Positions 25,072-32,970 of a stretch of 49,942 nucleotides of DNA are shown here, in pieces; within the stretch, counting starts at the first letter, position 1; every line of letters begins with the position of its first letter. The notes below the pieces were generated by a model that made no database searches, was not told where the DNA came from, and saw nothing but the letters and a program-made list of their open reading frames with translations. This DNA comes from Singulisphaera sp. GTDB lineage: Bacteria; Planctomycetota; Planctomycetia; Isosphaerales; Isosphaeraceae. The translations under genes were made by a program, and so were the position numbers. The stretch lies in assembly GCA_027451445.1 (NCBI GenBank), contig DAIDJG010000062.1, positions 1-49,942 of the forward strand, written 5' to 3'.

Positions 25072-25755
25072 GTGACTTACCTGTTCGTGTTCATTTCCGT
25101 GCTCGGACTACTGGCGGCCCTGGGAACCGTGCTGGCGCGGAACCTCGTGCACGCGGGCCTTTTTCTCGTGGCCTTTTTCTTCACGGTCGCCTGTCAATTC
25201 GTGCTGCTGGAGGCCGAATTCCTCGCGGCGGTGCAAGTGCTCGTTTACATTGGTGCGGTTGCGATCCTCTTGATGTTCGCGATCATGCTCACGCGCAACG
25301 TGCAGGGAGATATGACGACCACGACCTCCCGGACCTGGCTGCTCCCCGCACTCGTCGGCGGCCTCGGTTTGTTCTTCGTCCTCATGTTCGGCATCAACGA
25401 CCAGGTCGGACTCAAGGGCCGAATGACCTGGGCTTCCGCGTCGACCCGCCCCGAGATCCCCCGCGCCGGCGAAGGAAAGCCCGTCACGCCTCGGTCCGCA
25501 GCGATCAACGACATGGGCCGAATGGTGGGGCGGGAAATGGTAACGCGGTTCGTCGTGCCTTTCGAGGTTGCAGGGCTGCTATTGACCGCCGCGCTTGTCG
25601 GTGCCGTGGTGGTTGCTTATCGCGAAGGGGACGACGCGGAATCGCCGCGCCGAGGAATTCAACCAACCCGCCTGCACGGAGCAGTCACTGTTCAGGCCAC
25701 GAACGGTCACGCGGACGGTAGCGATTTGCCGAGCACCGCTTCCGTGACATCTTGA
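25072..25755 (+). CDS. nuoJ: NADH-quinone oxidoreductase subunit J
   Basis: A 227-residue membrane subunit of complex I. Five hydrophobic segments are visible. The typical NuoJ region is LVHAGLFLVAFFFTVACQFVLL through AVQVLVYIGAVAILLMFAIMLTRN. It is longer than many NuoJ proteins because of a loop around residues 110-160 and a tail of about 40 polar residues. The start is GTG with GGAG about nine bases upstream. It sits between nuoH and nuoK, the usual order when nuoI is not between. Confidence 0.95.
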   Translation: MTYLFVFISVLGLLAALGTVLARNLVHAGLFLVAFFFTVACQFVLLEAEFLAAVQVLVYIGAVAILLMFAIMLTRNVQGDMTTTTSRTWLLPALVGGLGLFFVLMFGINDQVGLKGRMTWASASTRPEIPRAGEGKPVTPRSAAINDMGRMVGREMVTRFVVPFEVAGLLLTAALVGAVVVAYREGDDAESPRRGIQPTRLHGAVTVQATNGHADGSDLPSTASVTS

Positions 25756-25784
25756 ACGATCCACCCAACGCCGAGATTGCCGCG

Positions 25785-26114
25785 ATGAGCCACGACATCC
25801 CGCTGAATTGGTTTCTCTATTTCGCCGCCGCATCGTTTTCGATCGGTCTGATCGGCGTGCTCGTCAGGCGCAACGCGATCGCGGTCTTGATGGCCATCGA
25901 GATCATGCTGAATGCGGCGAACATCAATTTCGTCGCGTTTTGGCGCTACGGTGAGACACCTCCCGGAGCCAGCCCGTTGAGCGGCGTGATGGTGGCGGTG
26001 TTCGTGATCACCGTCGCCGCGGCCGAAGTCGCGGTAGGCATCGGTCTGATCTTGCTGTGCTACCGCCGTTGGCACGCCGCGGACGTCGATCGTTACGACA
26101 GCCTCTCAGGATGA
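25785..26114 (+). CDS. nuoK: NADH-quinone oxidoreductase subunit K
   Basis: A 109-residue membrane subunit with three transmembrane segments. Family features are IGLIGVLVRRNAIAVLMAIEIMLNAANINFVAF, which holds the buried glutamate in MAIEIMLN, and AAAEVAVGIGLILL, with the second glutamate. Both are part of the proton channel. ATG 25785 gives the usual NuoK length; a TTG upstream (25752) would overlap nuoJ by four bases and add 11 residues. The gene is in frame with the order nuoJ-nuoK. Confidence 0.95.
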   Translation: MSHDIPLNWFLYFAAASFSIGLIGVLVRRNAIAVLMAIEIMLNAANINFVAFWRYGETPPGASPLSGVMVAVFVITVAAAEVAVGIGLILLCYRRWHAADVDRYDSLSG

Positions 26115-26181
26115 TTGGGCTAGAGTTCGCGAACCGACCTGGAAACACCCTCGTCCGACCACCGATCAGGGCCTAAAGCCG

Positions 26182-28221
26182 ATGCCTCCGACCGCCGCGT
26201 TCACGATCAACTTCCGCGACTTCTACGTGCTGGCGCCGGAGATTGTCCTGGCGCTCTGGGGTCTCGTCGTCCTCCTGTACGATGTCGGCTGGCTGCGCAA
26301 ACTCCCGAACGCCTCGCGCCAGCAGAAACTCGGATGGATCACGCTCCTGGGGGTGTTCGGCGCACTCATCGCTGCGATTCACGCGCTGATGGTGCGGTTC
26401 AACCTCTATGGCATGCAGGAACTCTTCAATCCGGCCTGGATGGATTTCGACCGCCCCGAACCCGTGATTTTCTGGGGAACGCTGGCCGGCGACCTGTTCA
26501 CTGAGACGATCAACCTGTTCCTCATTTTGATGCTTCTCGTCGCCATCCGCCTTTCGATGGCGTGGTCGTTCACCGACAGTTGGGGCGAGTACTTCGCGCT
26601 CATCCTCTGGTCGACGGTCGGCATGATGCTGCTCGCCGCGGCGGAGGAACTGCTCACGCTCTTCCTGACCCTCGAAACGATGACGATCTGCCTCTACCTC
26701 TGCACGTCGTTCGAGAAGAATAAGCGGCGCTCGGCGGAGGGCGGACTCAAATACTTCGTGTACGGCTCGGTTTCGTCTGCGCTCTTTCTCTTTGGGCTGA
26801 GCCTGCTCTACGGCCTTACTGGGACCACCGAACTCTACGCGATCAAGATGGTGTTCACCCCGGAGACGGGCGACTCGCATATTGGTCTCGCGGGGAACGT
26901 GTCCGGGATGACGGCATTGCTGCTGATGCTTGTTGGCTTCGGCTTCAAGGTTGCCGCCGTTCCGTTCCACCAGTGGGCCCCCGATGCGTACGAGGGGGCG
27001 CCGGCTCCCGTGACCGCCTGGATCGCGACTGGGTCGAAAGTCGCGAGCTTTGTCGCGCTGATGAAGGTGCTGCTCCTCGGCCTGGCTCCCTGGTCGAACC
27101 ACATGAGGGACGTCGCCACGCCGGGCTGGGTCGGTGTGGTTGCGGCCCTGGCGGCGGCTTCGATGACCTTCGGTAACCTCGCGGCGCTCGCCCAGCGCAA
27201 CTTAAAGCGCATGTTGGCGTACTCATCAATCGCGCACGCTGGTTACATGCTCGTGGGCGTCGCCGCGGCCGGTTACTCCAGCCGGCACTCCGAATCGGCG
27301 GGTTCGGTGCTTTACTATCTGATCATCTACGGGTTCACCAATCTGGGCGCGTTTGCCGTCGCCGCCTGGCTGGCTCGCGATAAGGACTCCGACGACATCA
27401 GCGATCTCAACGGCCTGGGATTCCAGTATCCCGGACTGGCCGTGTGCATCTTGCTCCTCATGCTCTCGCTCATTGGAATGCCTCCCCTCGCTGGGTTCTT
27501 CGGCAAGCTCTACATGTTCATGGAGGCGCTCAACGAAAAGAACCCCGAGGGCCGGCTGACGATGTTGTGGCTGGTCGGGCTTGGCCTGCTCAACAGCGTC
27601 GTCTCGGCGTTCTACTACGTGCGCGTGCTCAAGGCCATGTTCCTGAGACCGGCCGAAGGGACCGTCGTGGCACCTGCCGGACCGGCAATCGCGTTGCCGA
27701 TCGTGGTTGGCACCGTCGTTGCCCTCGGCTTCGGCATCTACCCCGCGCCACTCGTCGACCTGATGAAGTCCGCGGCGGTGCCGATGCTGGACGTGAGCGG
27801 CGAGTTAATTGGTTCTAGCCTTGAGCGGGCCATGTGGAACCGGGCGCGGCGCGCACCCACTGGGCCCCCGACCGACGTGAAACTCGAACTCCCTGCCTCC
27901 GTTGCTCCGCAAGCCGGATCGACTGCTCCGCAAGCCGAGTCGACTCCTCCACCTTTGCTGCCAGGAACCGGGAAGGGTCAGGGTGCCGCGAGCAAGAAGG
28001 GCGGAGGAATGGGCAAGGGCGCCGGGAAGGGAGCGGGCGCGCTCAAGAAGAAGGGGCAGGGTAAGGGCCAGGACGCCTCGAAGGATGCACCCCCTTCGGA
28101 TCAGCCGAAGACCGATTCACCCACGAAAGACGCAGAAAAGACGGAGGCGCCCAAGAAGAACGAGTCCGGGTCAGACGACTTGAAGAAGGCCGCGCCCAAA
28201 GCCGACGCGGCGAAACCCTGA
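26182..28221 (+). CDS. nuoN: NADH-quinone oxidoreductase subunit N with long charged tail
   Basis: A 679-residue protein. Residues 1 to about 540 are a normal NuoN antiporter-like proton-pumping subunit, with about 14 membrane segments. The family core is AAVPFHQWAPDAYEGAPAPVTAW, and LKRMLAYSSIAHAGYMLVG lies in the next segment. From about residue 555 onwards is a low-complexity tail of about 125 residues, rich in Lys, Ala, Pro, Gly and Gln (GKGAGKGAGALKKKGQGKGQ, then acidic/basic mixed sequence). This tail is not part of NuoN elsewhere. It is the last subunit in this group; nuoL and nuoM are missing. Confidence 0.94.
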   Translation: MPPTAAFTINFRDFYVLAPEIVLALWGLVVLLYDVGWLRKLPNASRQQKLGWITLLGVFGALIAAIHALMVRFNLYGMQELFNPAWMDFDRPEPVIFWGTLAGDLFTETINLFLILMLLVAIRLSMAWSFTDSWGEYFALILWSTVGMMLLAAAEELLTLFLTLETMTICLYLCTSFEKNKRRSAEGGLKYFVYGSVSSALFLFGLSLLYGLTGTTELYAIKMVFTPETGDSHIGLAGNVSGMTALLLMLVGFGFKVAAVPFHQWAPDAYEGAPAPVTAWIATGSKVASFVALMKVLLLGLAPWSNHMRDVATPGWVGVVAALAAASMTFGNLAALAQRNLKRMLAYSSIAHAGYMLVGVAAAGYSSRHSESAGSVLYYLIIYGFTNLGAFAVAAWLARDKDSDDISDLNGLGFQYPGLAVCILLLMLSLIGMPPLAGFFGKLYMFMEALNEKNPEGRLTMLWLVGLGLLNSVVSAFYYVRVLKAMFLRPAEGTVVAPAGPAIALPIVVGTVVALGFGIYPAPLVDLMKSAAVPMLDVSGELIGSSLERAMWNRARRAPTGPPTDVKLELPASVAPQAGSTAPQAESTPPPLLPGTGKGQGAASKKGGGMGKGAGKGAGALKKKGQGKGQDASKDAPPSDQPKTDSPTKDAEKTEAPKKNESGSDDLKKAAPKADAAKP

Positions 28222-28293
28222 GTCGAACACGTTCCTGATCCGTTCACGATCCTCCCGCGCCACGCGTTGAACCGAACGAGAGACCAACCGGCA

Positions 28294-28701
28294 ATGGCGA
28301 TTATCAACACCTTGCAGAAGTGCCTGGACAGCCCCTACCTCTTCGAGGACAAGGACGCTCCGAATCTGATCGGCGGCCTCCTCGCCAAGGCCGGCGATCG
28401 TCTCGAAGCCGCGGCGAACATCCTCAACACCGGGCAAGGCGACCTTGCTGACGTCACATTCCTGTCTTACGAGGCCATGTTCTGCTGCCTGCGCGCTCTC
28501 GTCTACAACAAGGGTTATCGCGAAGCCGGTATGCGTTGCCTGATGCTTGCGTGTGAAAATCTGTACGTGAGAACGGGCTTGCTCGATATCTCCCACATGC
28601 ACGCGTTTGAACGTGCGCAAGGTCTGAAATCATCGCCATCGGATACGTTGAATGCGGCTTCGTCGTTCGTGAAGCGAACTCTCGAGCTCCTCGCTCAGTG
28701 A
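28294..28701 (+). CDS. HEPN-like helical protein
   Basis: A 135-residue protein, all helical by pattern. The middle (SYEAMFCCLRALVYNKGYREAGMRCLMLACENLYV) recalls HEPN-type proteins, in which a four-helix bundle begins with a small-residue helix and A-x-x-L-Y/L-x-x-G-Y. The usual Rx4-6H catalytic motif of HEPN RNases is not visible, so an RNase role is unlikely from sequence. The ATG at 28294 is used instead of a TTG 27 bases before it. It follows nuoN by 72 bases on the same strand. Its stop codon lies inside a 20-base repeat also found at 36177-36196. Confidence 0.6.
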   Translation: MAIINTLQKCLDSPYLFEDKDAPNLIGGLLAKAGDRLEAAANILNTGQGDLADVTFLSYEAMFCCLRALVYNKGYREAGMRCLMLACENLYVRTGLLDISHMHAFERAQGLKSSPSDTLNAASSFVKRTLELLAQ

Positions 28702-28706
28702 GCGAA
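28687..28706. repeat. 20-base repeat copy 1 (hairpin with stop codon)
   Basis: CTCCTCGCTCAGTGAGCGAA, identical to 36177-36196. TCGCTCA/TGAGCGA forms a 7-base stem. The TGA stop of the HEPN-like gene falls inside it. Confidence 0.85.
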
Positions 28707-28751
28707 TCCCGCGGATAACCGTGGGCGACGGATTGTCGTGGCCCCATAACC

Positions 28752-28780
28752 GTAGACCTCACGCTCCACGTGAGGTCTAC
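28752..28780. repeat. Perfect 12-bp hairpin GTAGACCTCACG/CGTGAGGTCTAC
   Basis: Arms GTAGACCTCACG and CGTGAGGTCTAC surround loop CTCCA. It lies between the convergent ends of the HEPN-like gene and the acetyltransferase gene, with no T run. The hairpin at 2-18 has the same stem end (CTCACG/CGTGAG) and loop CTCCG. It may be a dispersed repeat or a bidirectional transcript end. Confidence 0.75.
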
Positions 28781-28801
28781 GCTGGGTAAGCTTCGCACGG
28801 C

Positions 28802-30076
28802 TCACGCCGTTGCGCTGTCGAGCGGGCTGCGCCAGATCGGCCGCAAGGGGAACAGGACTCGGGCGGCATCAACGGCAGTGCCGGTTGATGATTCGAAACC
28901 GTCCTCCGCGGCGGCGTGTTCGATGTCGATATGACCCATCAGCAGGCGGGTGAAAGTCGACTGGCTCAGGGTGAGATGGCGCCGGCTGAGCTTGTCGGGC
29001 TCGACCCTTGACCGTGCGCCCGTTGCCTCGATGTGGAGCAGCCAGCGGCGATCGTCGACAGTGAGACCCAACTCCAGCGGCAGTGTTGTGCCCGCGGCGA
29101 CGGCCCGGCGCGAGAGCTCGGGAAGGATGAGCGCAAGGAAGCGGTCGATGTTCGGCACGTGGTACATCGAGGCCGATCCTTCGTACTCATCCTGGTCTAC
29201 GACCTTGCCCGAGGTTCGGAAACATTCGAGCACGGGGTGTTCCGGTGGCGCATGCACGATCACCTCGGGGTAGGCTCGTTCCAGCGCTTCAGCCCGAACC
29301 CGGCCCAGCAGCGTTTTGAGCGCCTGAGGATAGTTGGGATCGGACGCGATCTCGAGCACCTTGTGATCCTTGACGAACGCGTAGCCTCGCACGGTTTCGC
29401 CCTGGCAAGCCACCCAGATCACGTGCGCGTACTTTCGCCCGATGATCCAGCGCCAGTAATCCTCGGACCGCACGACGGATCCGGTTGTATCCGCATACTG
29501 GAGTTCATAGAGCGCCATGAGGTCGTTGAGCTCAACTTGCCGCCACGGCCGGACGTGCCAGAACCCGCCTTTCCCCTCCATGATGCCGTCGCTGGCCTGA
29601 GGAAGGTTCCGGCTCAAGATCTGGCCGACCGTCTGGCGTCCGCAGATTCCCCACCCAAACGGGCGATAGAACTGAGGCATCCCCGTCGTCAATGCCTGGA
29701 CCGCCACACCCGTCTCGCGCGCTCGGTCGTCAGACAGCCGCATCAGGTTCTGGGCAAAACCGAGCCCGCGGTATTCCGGGAGCGTACCTACCCACATCAC
29801 ACCGTTCATTGGCAGGACCGAGGCGGACCCATACCGGATTTGCCGCTGTGTCAGGTGGACGTGACTGACGATCCGTCCGTCGACCTTGACGAGCAGACGT
29901 TGGTCGGGCTGATAGGCAGGGTCGCTGAGCGCACCGAGGAACGATTCACGGTCGGGTCCGTGAAAGACGTGCAGCAGGGTTTGATAGACCGCCTCGTGGT
30001 CAGCCTCGGTTCCGAGTCCATATTCGACGGAGCCGCGACGGAACGGAAGCCGGAAAACCGGCGCGGGTGCTTTCAT
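28802..30076 (-). CDS. Eis-like GNAT acetyltransferase
   Basis: A 424-residue protein. The N-terminal GNAT domain has the acetyl-CoA loop in VGTLPEYRGLGFAQNLM (about residues 96-112) and LTTGMPQFYRPFGWGICG after it. A second helix-strand region and a C-terminal sterol-carrier-like part (from about 290) give the three-part layout of Eis/YokD-type enzymes. Eis acetylates aminoglycosides or peptides; which substrate this enzyme uses cannot be told. The ATG at 30076 has AAGGTGA nine bases before it, better than the GTG at 30088. It is convergent with the HEPN-like gene. Confidence 0.8.
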   Translation of the reverse strand: MKAPAPVFRLPFRRGSVEYGLGTEADHEAVYQTLLHVFHGPDRESFLGALSDPAYQPDQRLLVKVDGRIVSHVHLTQRQIRYGSASVLPMNGVMWVGTLPEYRGLGFAQNLMRLSDDRARETGVAVQALTTGMPQFYRPFGWGICGRQTVGQILSRNLPQASDGIMEGKGGFWHVRPWRQVELNDLMALYELQYADTTGSVVRSEDYWRWIIGRKYAHVIWVACQGETVRGYAFVKDHKVLEIASDPNYPQALKTLLGRVRAEALERAYPEVIVHAPPEHPVLECFRTSGKVVDQDEYEGSASMYHVPNIDRFLALILPELSRRAVAAGTTLPLELGLTVDDRRWLLHIEATGARSRVEPDKLSRRHLTLSQSTFTRLLMGHIDIEHAAAEDGFESSTGTAVDAARVLFPLRPIWRSPLDSATA

Positions 30077-30394
30077 CGGGAACTTCACCTTGCCAACACG
30101 TCGCGGACGATTTGGACGAAGCGTTGTGCCCCAACGACGGTTGAGACGACTTCGTGAGGGGAACCACGGTGCTCACACACCTCTTCAACACCATTCTAAG
30201 GGGTCGGTTGGTCCTTCGCCGCAACTAAGTGGCCGGTTCGCGCATTTTTTTGAGAACAACGCGCCACACACCGAAAATGATGAGCTTTCGCGACCTTCGC
30301 TTCCGCACGGCTGCGTGGAAAGCGCCCAAATCGCGTATTCCGGTTGACCGGACCCGGTGGTAAAAGCCCGTCTTGGCCTTTCCCGCACGCTATG
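30077..30394. other. Intergenic region between the acetyltransferase and the 538-residue unknown
   Basis: About 320 bases with no supported gene. Both flanking genes are on the minus strand, so this should hold the promoter of the acetyltransferase gene and the 3' end of the upstream unit. No strong terminator hairpin or repeat was seen. Confidence 0.4.
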
Positions 30395-32011
30395 TCACAC
30401 ACGCGGCGCAGGTGCAATTGGTGCACCAATTTCGACGAGAGCCGACTGCAACCGTTCCTGGGAGTGCAGCACCAACGAATACTCGCGATTGCGCGCCAGG
30501 TTGTTTTGTTGAATCCCAGCCAAAATCTGCGCCCGTTGCTGGTTGAGCGACTGCTTCGACTCTTCAACCCATCGCTGGAGCAACTCATTGCAGCGCCGAA
30601 TTTCCCGAAAGCGTTCCAGCTTTTGGGGATGGGTCTCGGGATCGTGGCCAATCGCCGTCTTTTTCCGGGCGATTATGACCTCTGCTTCGGGCGCGGGTGA
30701 ACGAATCTGCCGGTCGGGGTTATACGCCACCTCACGCAGAGCCTGTTCGACCTCATGCAGTCGCGCCGACGATGCGGGATTGGTACCGAGGTTCAGCCAA
30801 AGCGTCATGGAAAGCGTGAGGTAGCCGGGCGGCTCGATTCCGAAGAAACGTCGGACGACCTCGTCGCCCAGTTCGTCATATTTCGCGCCACCGATTCCGT
30901 GAATGAACACGTCGCTGAGGAACAGCCGCGCGAACATGGTCGTTGTGAGAGCGCGTGTTCGCAGCCGTATTCCTTGCACCGGCAGTAACTGTAATTGCTC
31001 GACTGCGCAGCAGGCTTCCCGGTCGGGCGCGAGCGGCAACTCGGCGAGGGGATCGTTTTCGCCGTCGATGCGTAAGAGGAGGGTCTTCGCAAGCTGCCGG
31101 ACGAGGAGCGGACGTCGCCGAGGGGACTCGGCTCGCCAGACCCAGAAAGGCGCTTCCAGCCAGTCGTCGTGCTGACCCAGAGCCGGTACGGGGTGATGCG
31201 TGCTGCGGATCTTGTACAGTGTGCGGTAGGCGGCGAGCGCTTCGTTATGAACGCTCTGAAACCGTGCCAGGTTCGCGAGCAGATGTGATGCAAACCAGAG
31301 GAACCCCTGAGTCTCGCAGACCGCACTCAGGGGAACTTCCCAGTTGCGGATCCCCCACTGTGCTTCGACCTCCCTGCGTGCCTGTGCGAACCGTTGTCCA
31401 AGCCGTGCCGTATGCTTCCTGCGAGCAAGTGCTCGCGGCCAGAACGTGTCGAGAATCGGATCGGTCACCGACCGATCCAGCACCTGACGGACTCGATCAT
31501 GGAAGGACGCGAACGTATCCTCATTCCGAACACGCCAATCTTCGAAAGGCACTTCGCCCGACCAGTCGTCGAACTCGACGAGCTGTGTGCGGAGCTGCGT
31601 ACCGCTATGGTACGGCACTCGAATCGAAGCGGACTTGGGGATGTCGTTGTCGACAATCAGATTCAACCCGGTGAACTCATGCTCGCCGGCGAGCCGCGCA
31701 ACCGCAAAGTTCTTCACCCAGACCCCGGGGTGATATAACTCCGGCTGATGCCCGGTACAGACCACCCTCTCGAACGTCGCACCCTGACCGGGAAGATCGA
31801 GGCCACCTTGAACGTGATAGGCCCGCGCTTGTTCCAGGACCTGAGCACGTACCATAGAGCGGAGCCGTGTGAAGGTACGCCCCTGGAAGTCGTAATTCCA
31901 ACCGCTCATGCGCGTTGCATTGGCGTTGAGCAGCCCGGTGGCCGCGGAGAGTGGGGGCTCCGCGAGCATTGCGCCGTCGGCCGCGGGTGCGCGCAGGCGG
32001 TGAGGCTTCAT
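30395..32011 (-). CDS. Unrecognised 538-residue protein coupled to a glycosyltransferase
   Basis: A 538-residue soluble protein that I do not recognise with confidence. The stretch VVCTGHQPELYHPGVWVKNFAVARLA has a TGHQ sequence that recalls the TGQQ of BshC-type bacillithiol enzymes. NLIVDNDIPKSASIRVP and GIGGAKYDELGDEVVRRFFG are other landmarks. The C-terminal 90 residues look helical and coiled. The ATG at 32011 overlaps the stop of the glycosyltransferase gene by one base (TGATG), which fixes this start and shows coupling. A longer frame upstream would run inside the glycosyltransferase. No signal or membrane segment is seen. The BshC link is weak inference. Confidence 0.7.
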   Translation of the reverse strand: MKPHRLRAPAADGAMLAEPPLSAATGLLNANATRMSGWNYDFQGRTFTRLRSMVRAQVLEQARAYHVQGGLDLPGQGATFERVVCTGHQPELYHPGVWVKNFAVARLAGEHEFTGLNLIVDNDIPKSASIRVPYHSGTQLRTQLVEFDDWSGEVPFEDWRVRNEDTFASFHDRVRQVLDRSVTDPILDTFWPRALARRKHTARLGQRFAQARREVEAQWGIRNWEVPLSAVCETQGFLWFASHLLANLARFQSVHNEALAAYRTLYKIRSTHHPVPALGQHDDWLEAPFWVWRAESPRRRPLLVRQLAKTLLLRIDGENDPLAELPLAPDREACCAVEQLQLLPVQGIRLRTRALTTTMFARLFLSDVFIHGIGGAKYDELGDEVVRRFFGIEPPGYLTLSMTLWLNLGTNPASSARLHEVEQALREVAYNPDRQIRSPAPEAEVIIARKKTAIGHDPETHPQKLERFREIRRCNELLQRWVEESKQSLNQQRAQILAGIQQNNLARNREYSLVLHSQERLQSALVEIGAPIAPAPRV

Positions 32012-32727
32012 CAACAGCATCCCCCAGCGACTTCGAGCCTGGCGTGCTTCAGGGCTTCGCGAAACACCGCGCGGTAATGGTTCAGCCGATATTCCGCGTT
32101 GTCGAGCGCACCGCCGAACGCTCGTGACTCGTCCAAATAGATCAGCGGAACGGGGATCTCGACGATCGAAAGCCCATGCTCGGCCGCCTGGACCCACACT
32201 TGCAGCGGCATGGCGTACCCGTCGTCTGTGATGGATAGCTTCTGCAACGCTGACGTTCGATAGGCCTTGAACCCGCAAAAGGCATCCGTGAGATCAAAAC
32301 CCAGGCAGTCGTTCAGCCAGCGCGTCACCTCAACATTAATTTGCCTGCGCTGTTCGGGAGGTTTCTGCGAGGGGTCGAAGACTGCAAGATACCGGCTGCC
32401 GGAAACGATGTCGGCATCATCGAGCCGGGCGGCAACCGCGGGGATCATCGAGGGCTCGTGCTGGCCGTCGCAGTCCAGCGTGACCAGACCGTCATATCCC
32501 CCCTCGATCGCCCGTTCGAACGCGCTCTGTAGCCCGGCGCCGTATCCTCGATTGACGGGATGGCGGATCACCTGAACCGAAGGAAACCCGCGCAGCAGTT
32601 CGGGGGTGCGGTCCGTCGAGCCATCGTCCACGACCAGGACGTCGCCGGCGTACCGCAACACTTCCGCGAGGACGGGCTCGAGGTGAGCCTCCTCGTTGTA
32701 AACCGGAATTGCGGTCAGGAGTCTCAT
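32011..32727 (-). CDS. Family 2 glycosyltransferase
   Basis: A 238-residue GT2 enzyme of the dolichyl-phosphate mannosyltransferase/undecaprenyl type. It has AIPVYNEEAHL at the start, VVDDGSTDRT, the metal-binding DCDGQHEP, and DAFCGFKAYR. It has no membrane segments, so it is cytoplasmic. It should move a sugar from a nucleotide donor onto a lipid or other acceptor. ATG 32727 is used; an ATG six bases upstream is equally in frame. Its stop overlaps the start of the following 538-residue gene, so the two are made together. Confidence 0.9.
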   Translation of the reverse strand: MRLLTAIPVYNEEAHLEPVLAEVLRYAGDVLVVDDGSTDRTPELLRGFPSVQVIRHPVNRGYGAGLQSAFERAIEGGYDGLVTLDCDGQHEPSMIPAVAARLDDADIVSGSRYLAVFDPSQKPPEQRRQINVEVTRWLNDCLGFDLTDAFCGFKAYRTSALQKLSITDDGYAMPLQVWVQAAEHGLSIVEIPVPLIYLDESRAFGGALDNAEYRLNHYRAVFREALKHARLEVAGGCC

Positions 32728-32970
32728 GGTCATTCTCGTTCAAACAACAGGGCGTTTTGCCGAGTTTTCGCCTTGTCTTCACAGAGACTTCCGCATTCTA
32801 GGTGAGGGGAGTGGGAAGTCAACGTAGCGGGGGTTCGATGGAGAGGGGACCCCCTTGACCGCTCCCGGAGGCGACTTCTAGCATAGGATCATCTTTGGCT
32901 CCCGGTGCGCCCTGGGTACGCAACCGGCGGCCTTCCATCCTCCACCTTATTCCGAGTCGTGATCAATCAG
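32728..32970. other. Divergent intergenic region
   Basis: This separates the minus-strand glycosyltransferase unit from the plus-strand TPR membrane protein gene. It should hold divergent promoters. No gene, hairpin repeat or known motif was seen. Confidence 0.35.

Noticed and set aside
32012-32278. N-terminal extension of the 538-residue protein
   Set aside because: It lies inside the glycosyltransferase gene in another frame; the TGATG junction gives the natural start.
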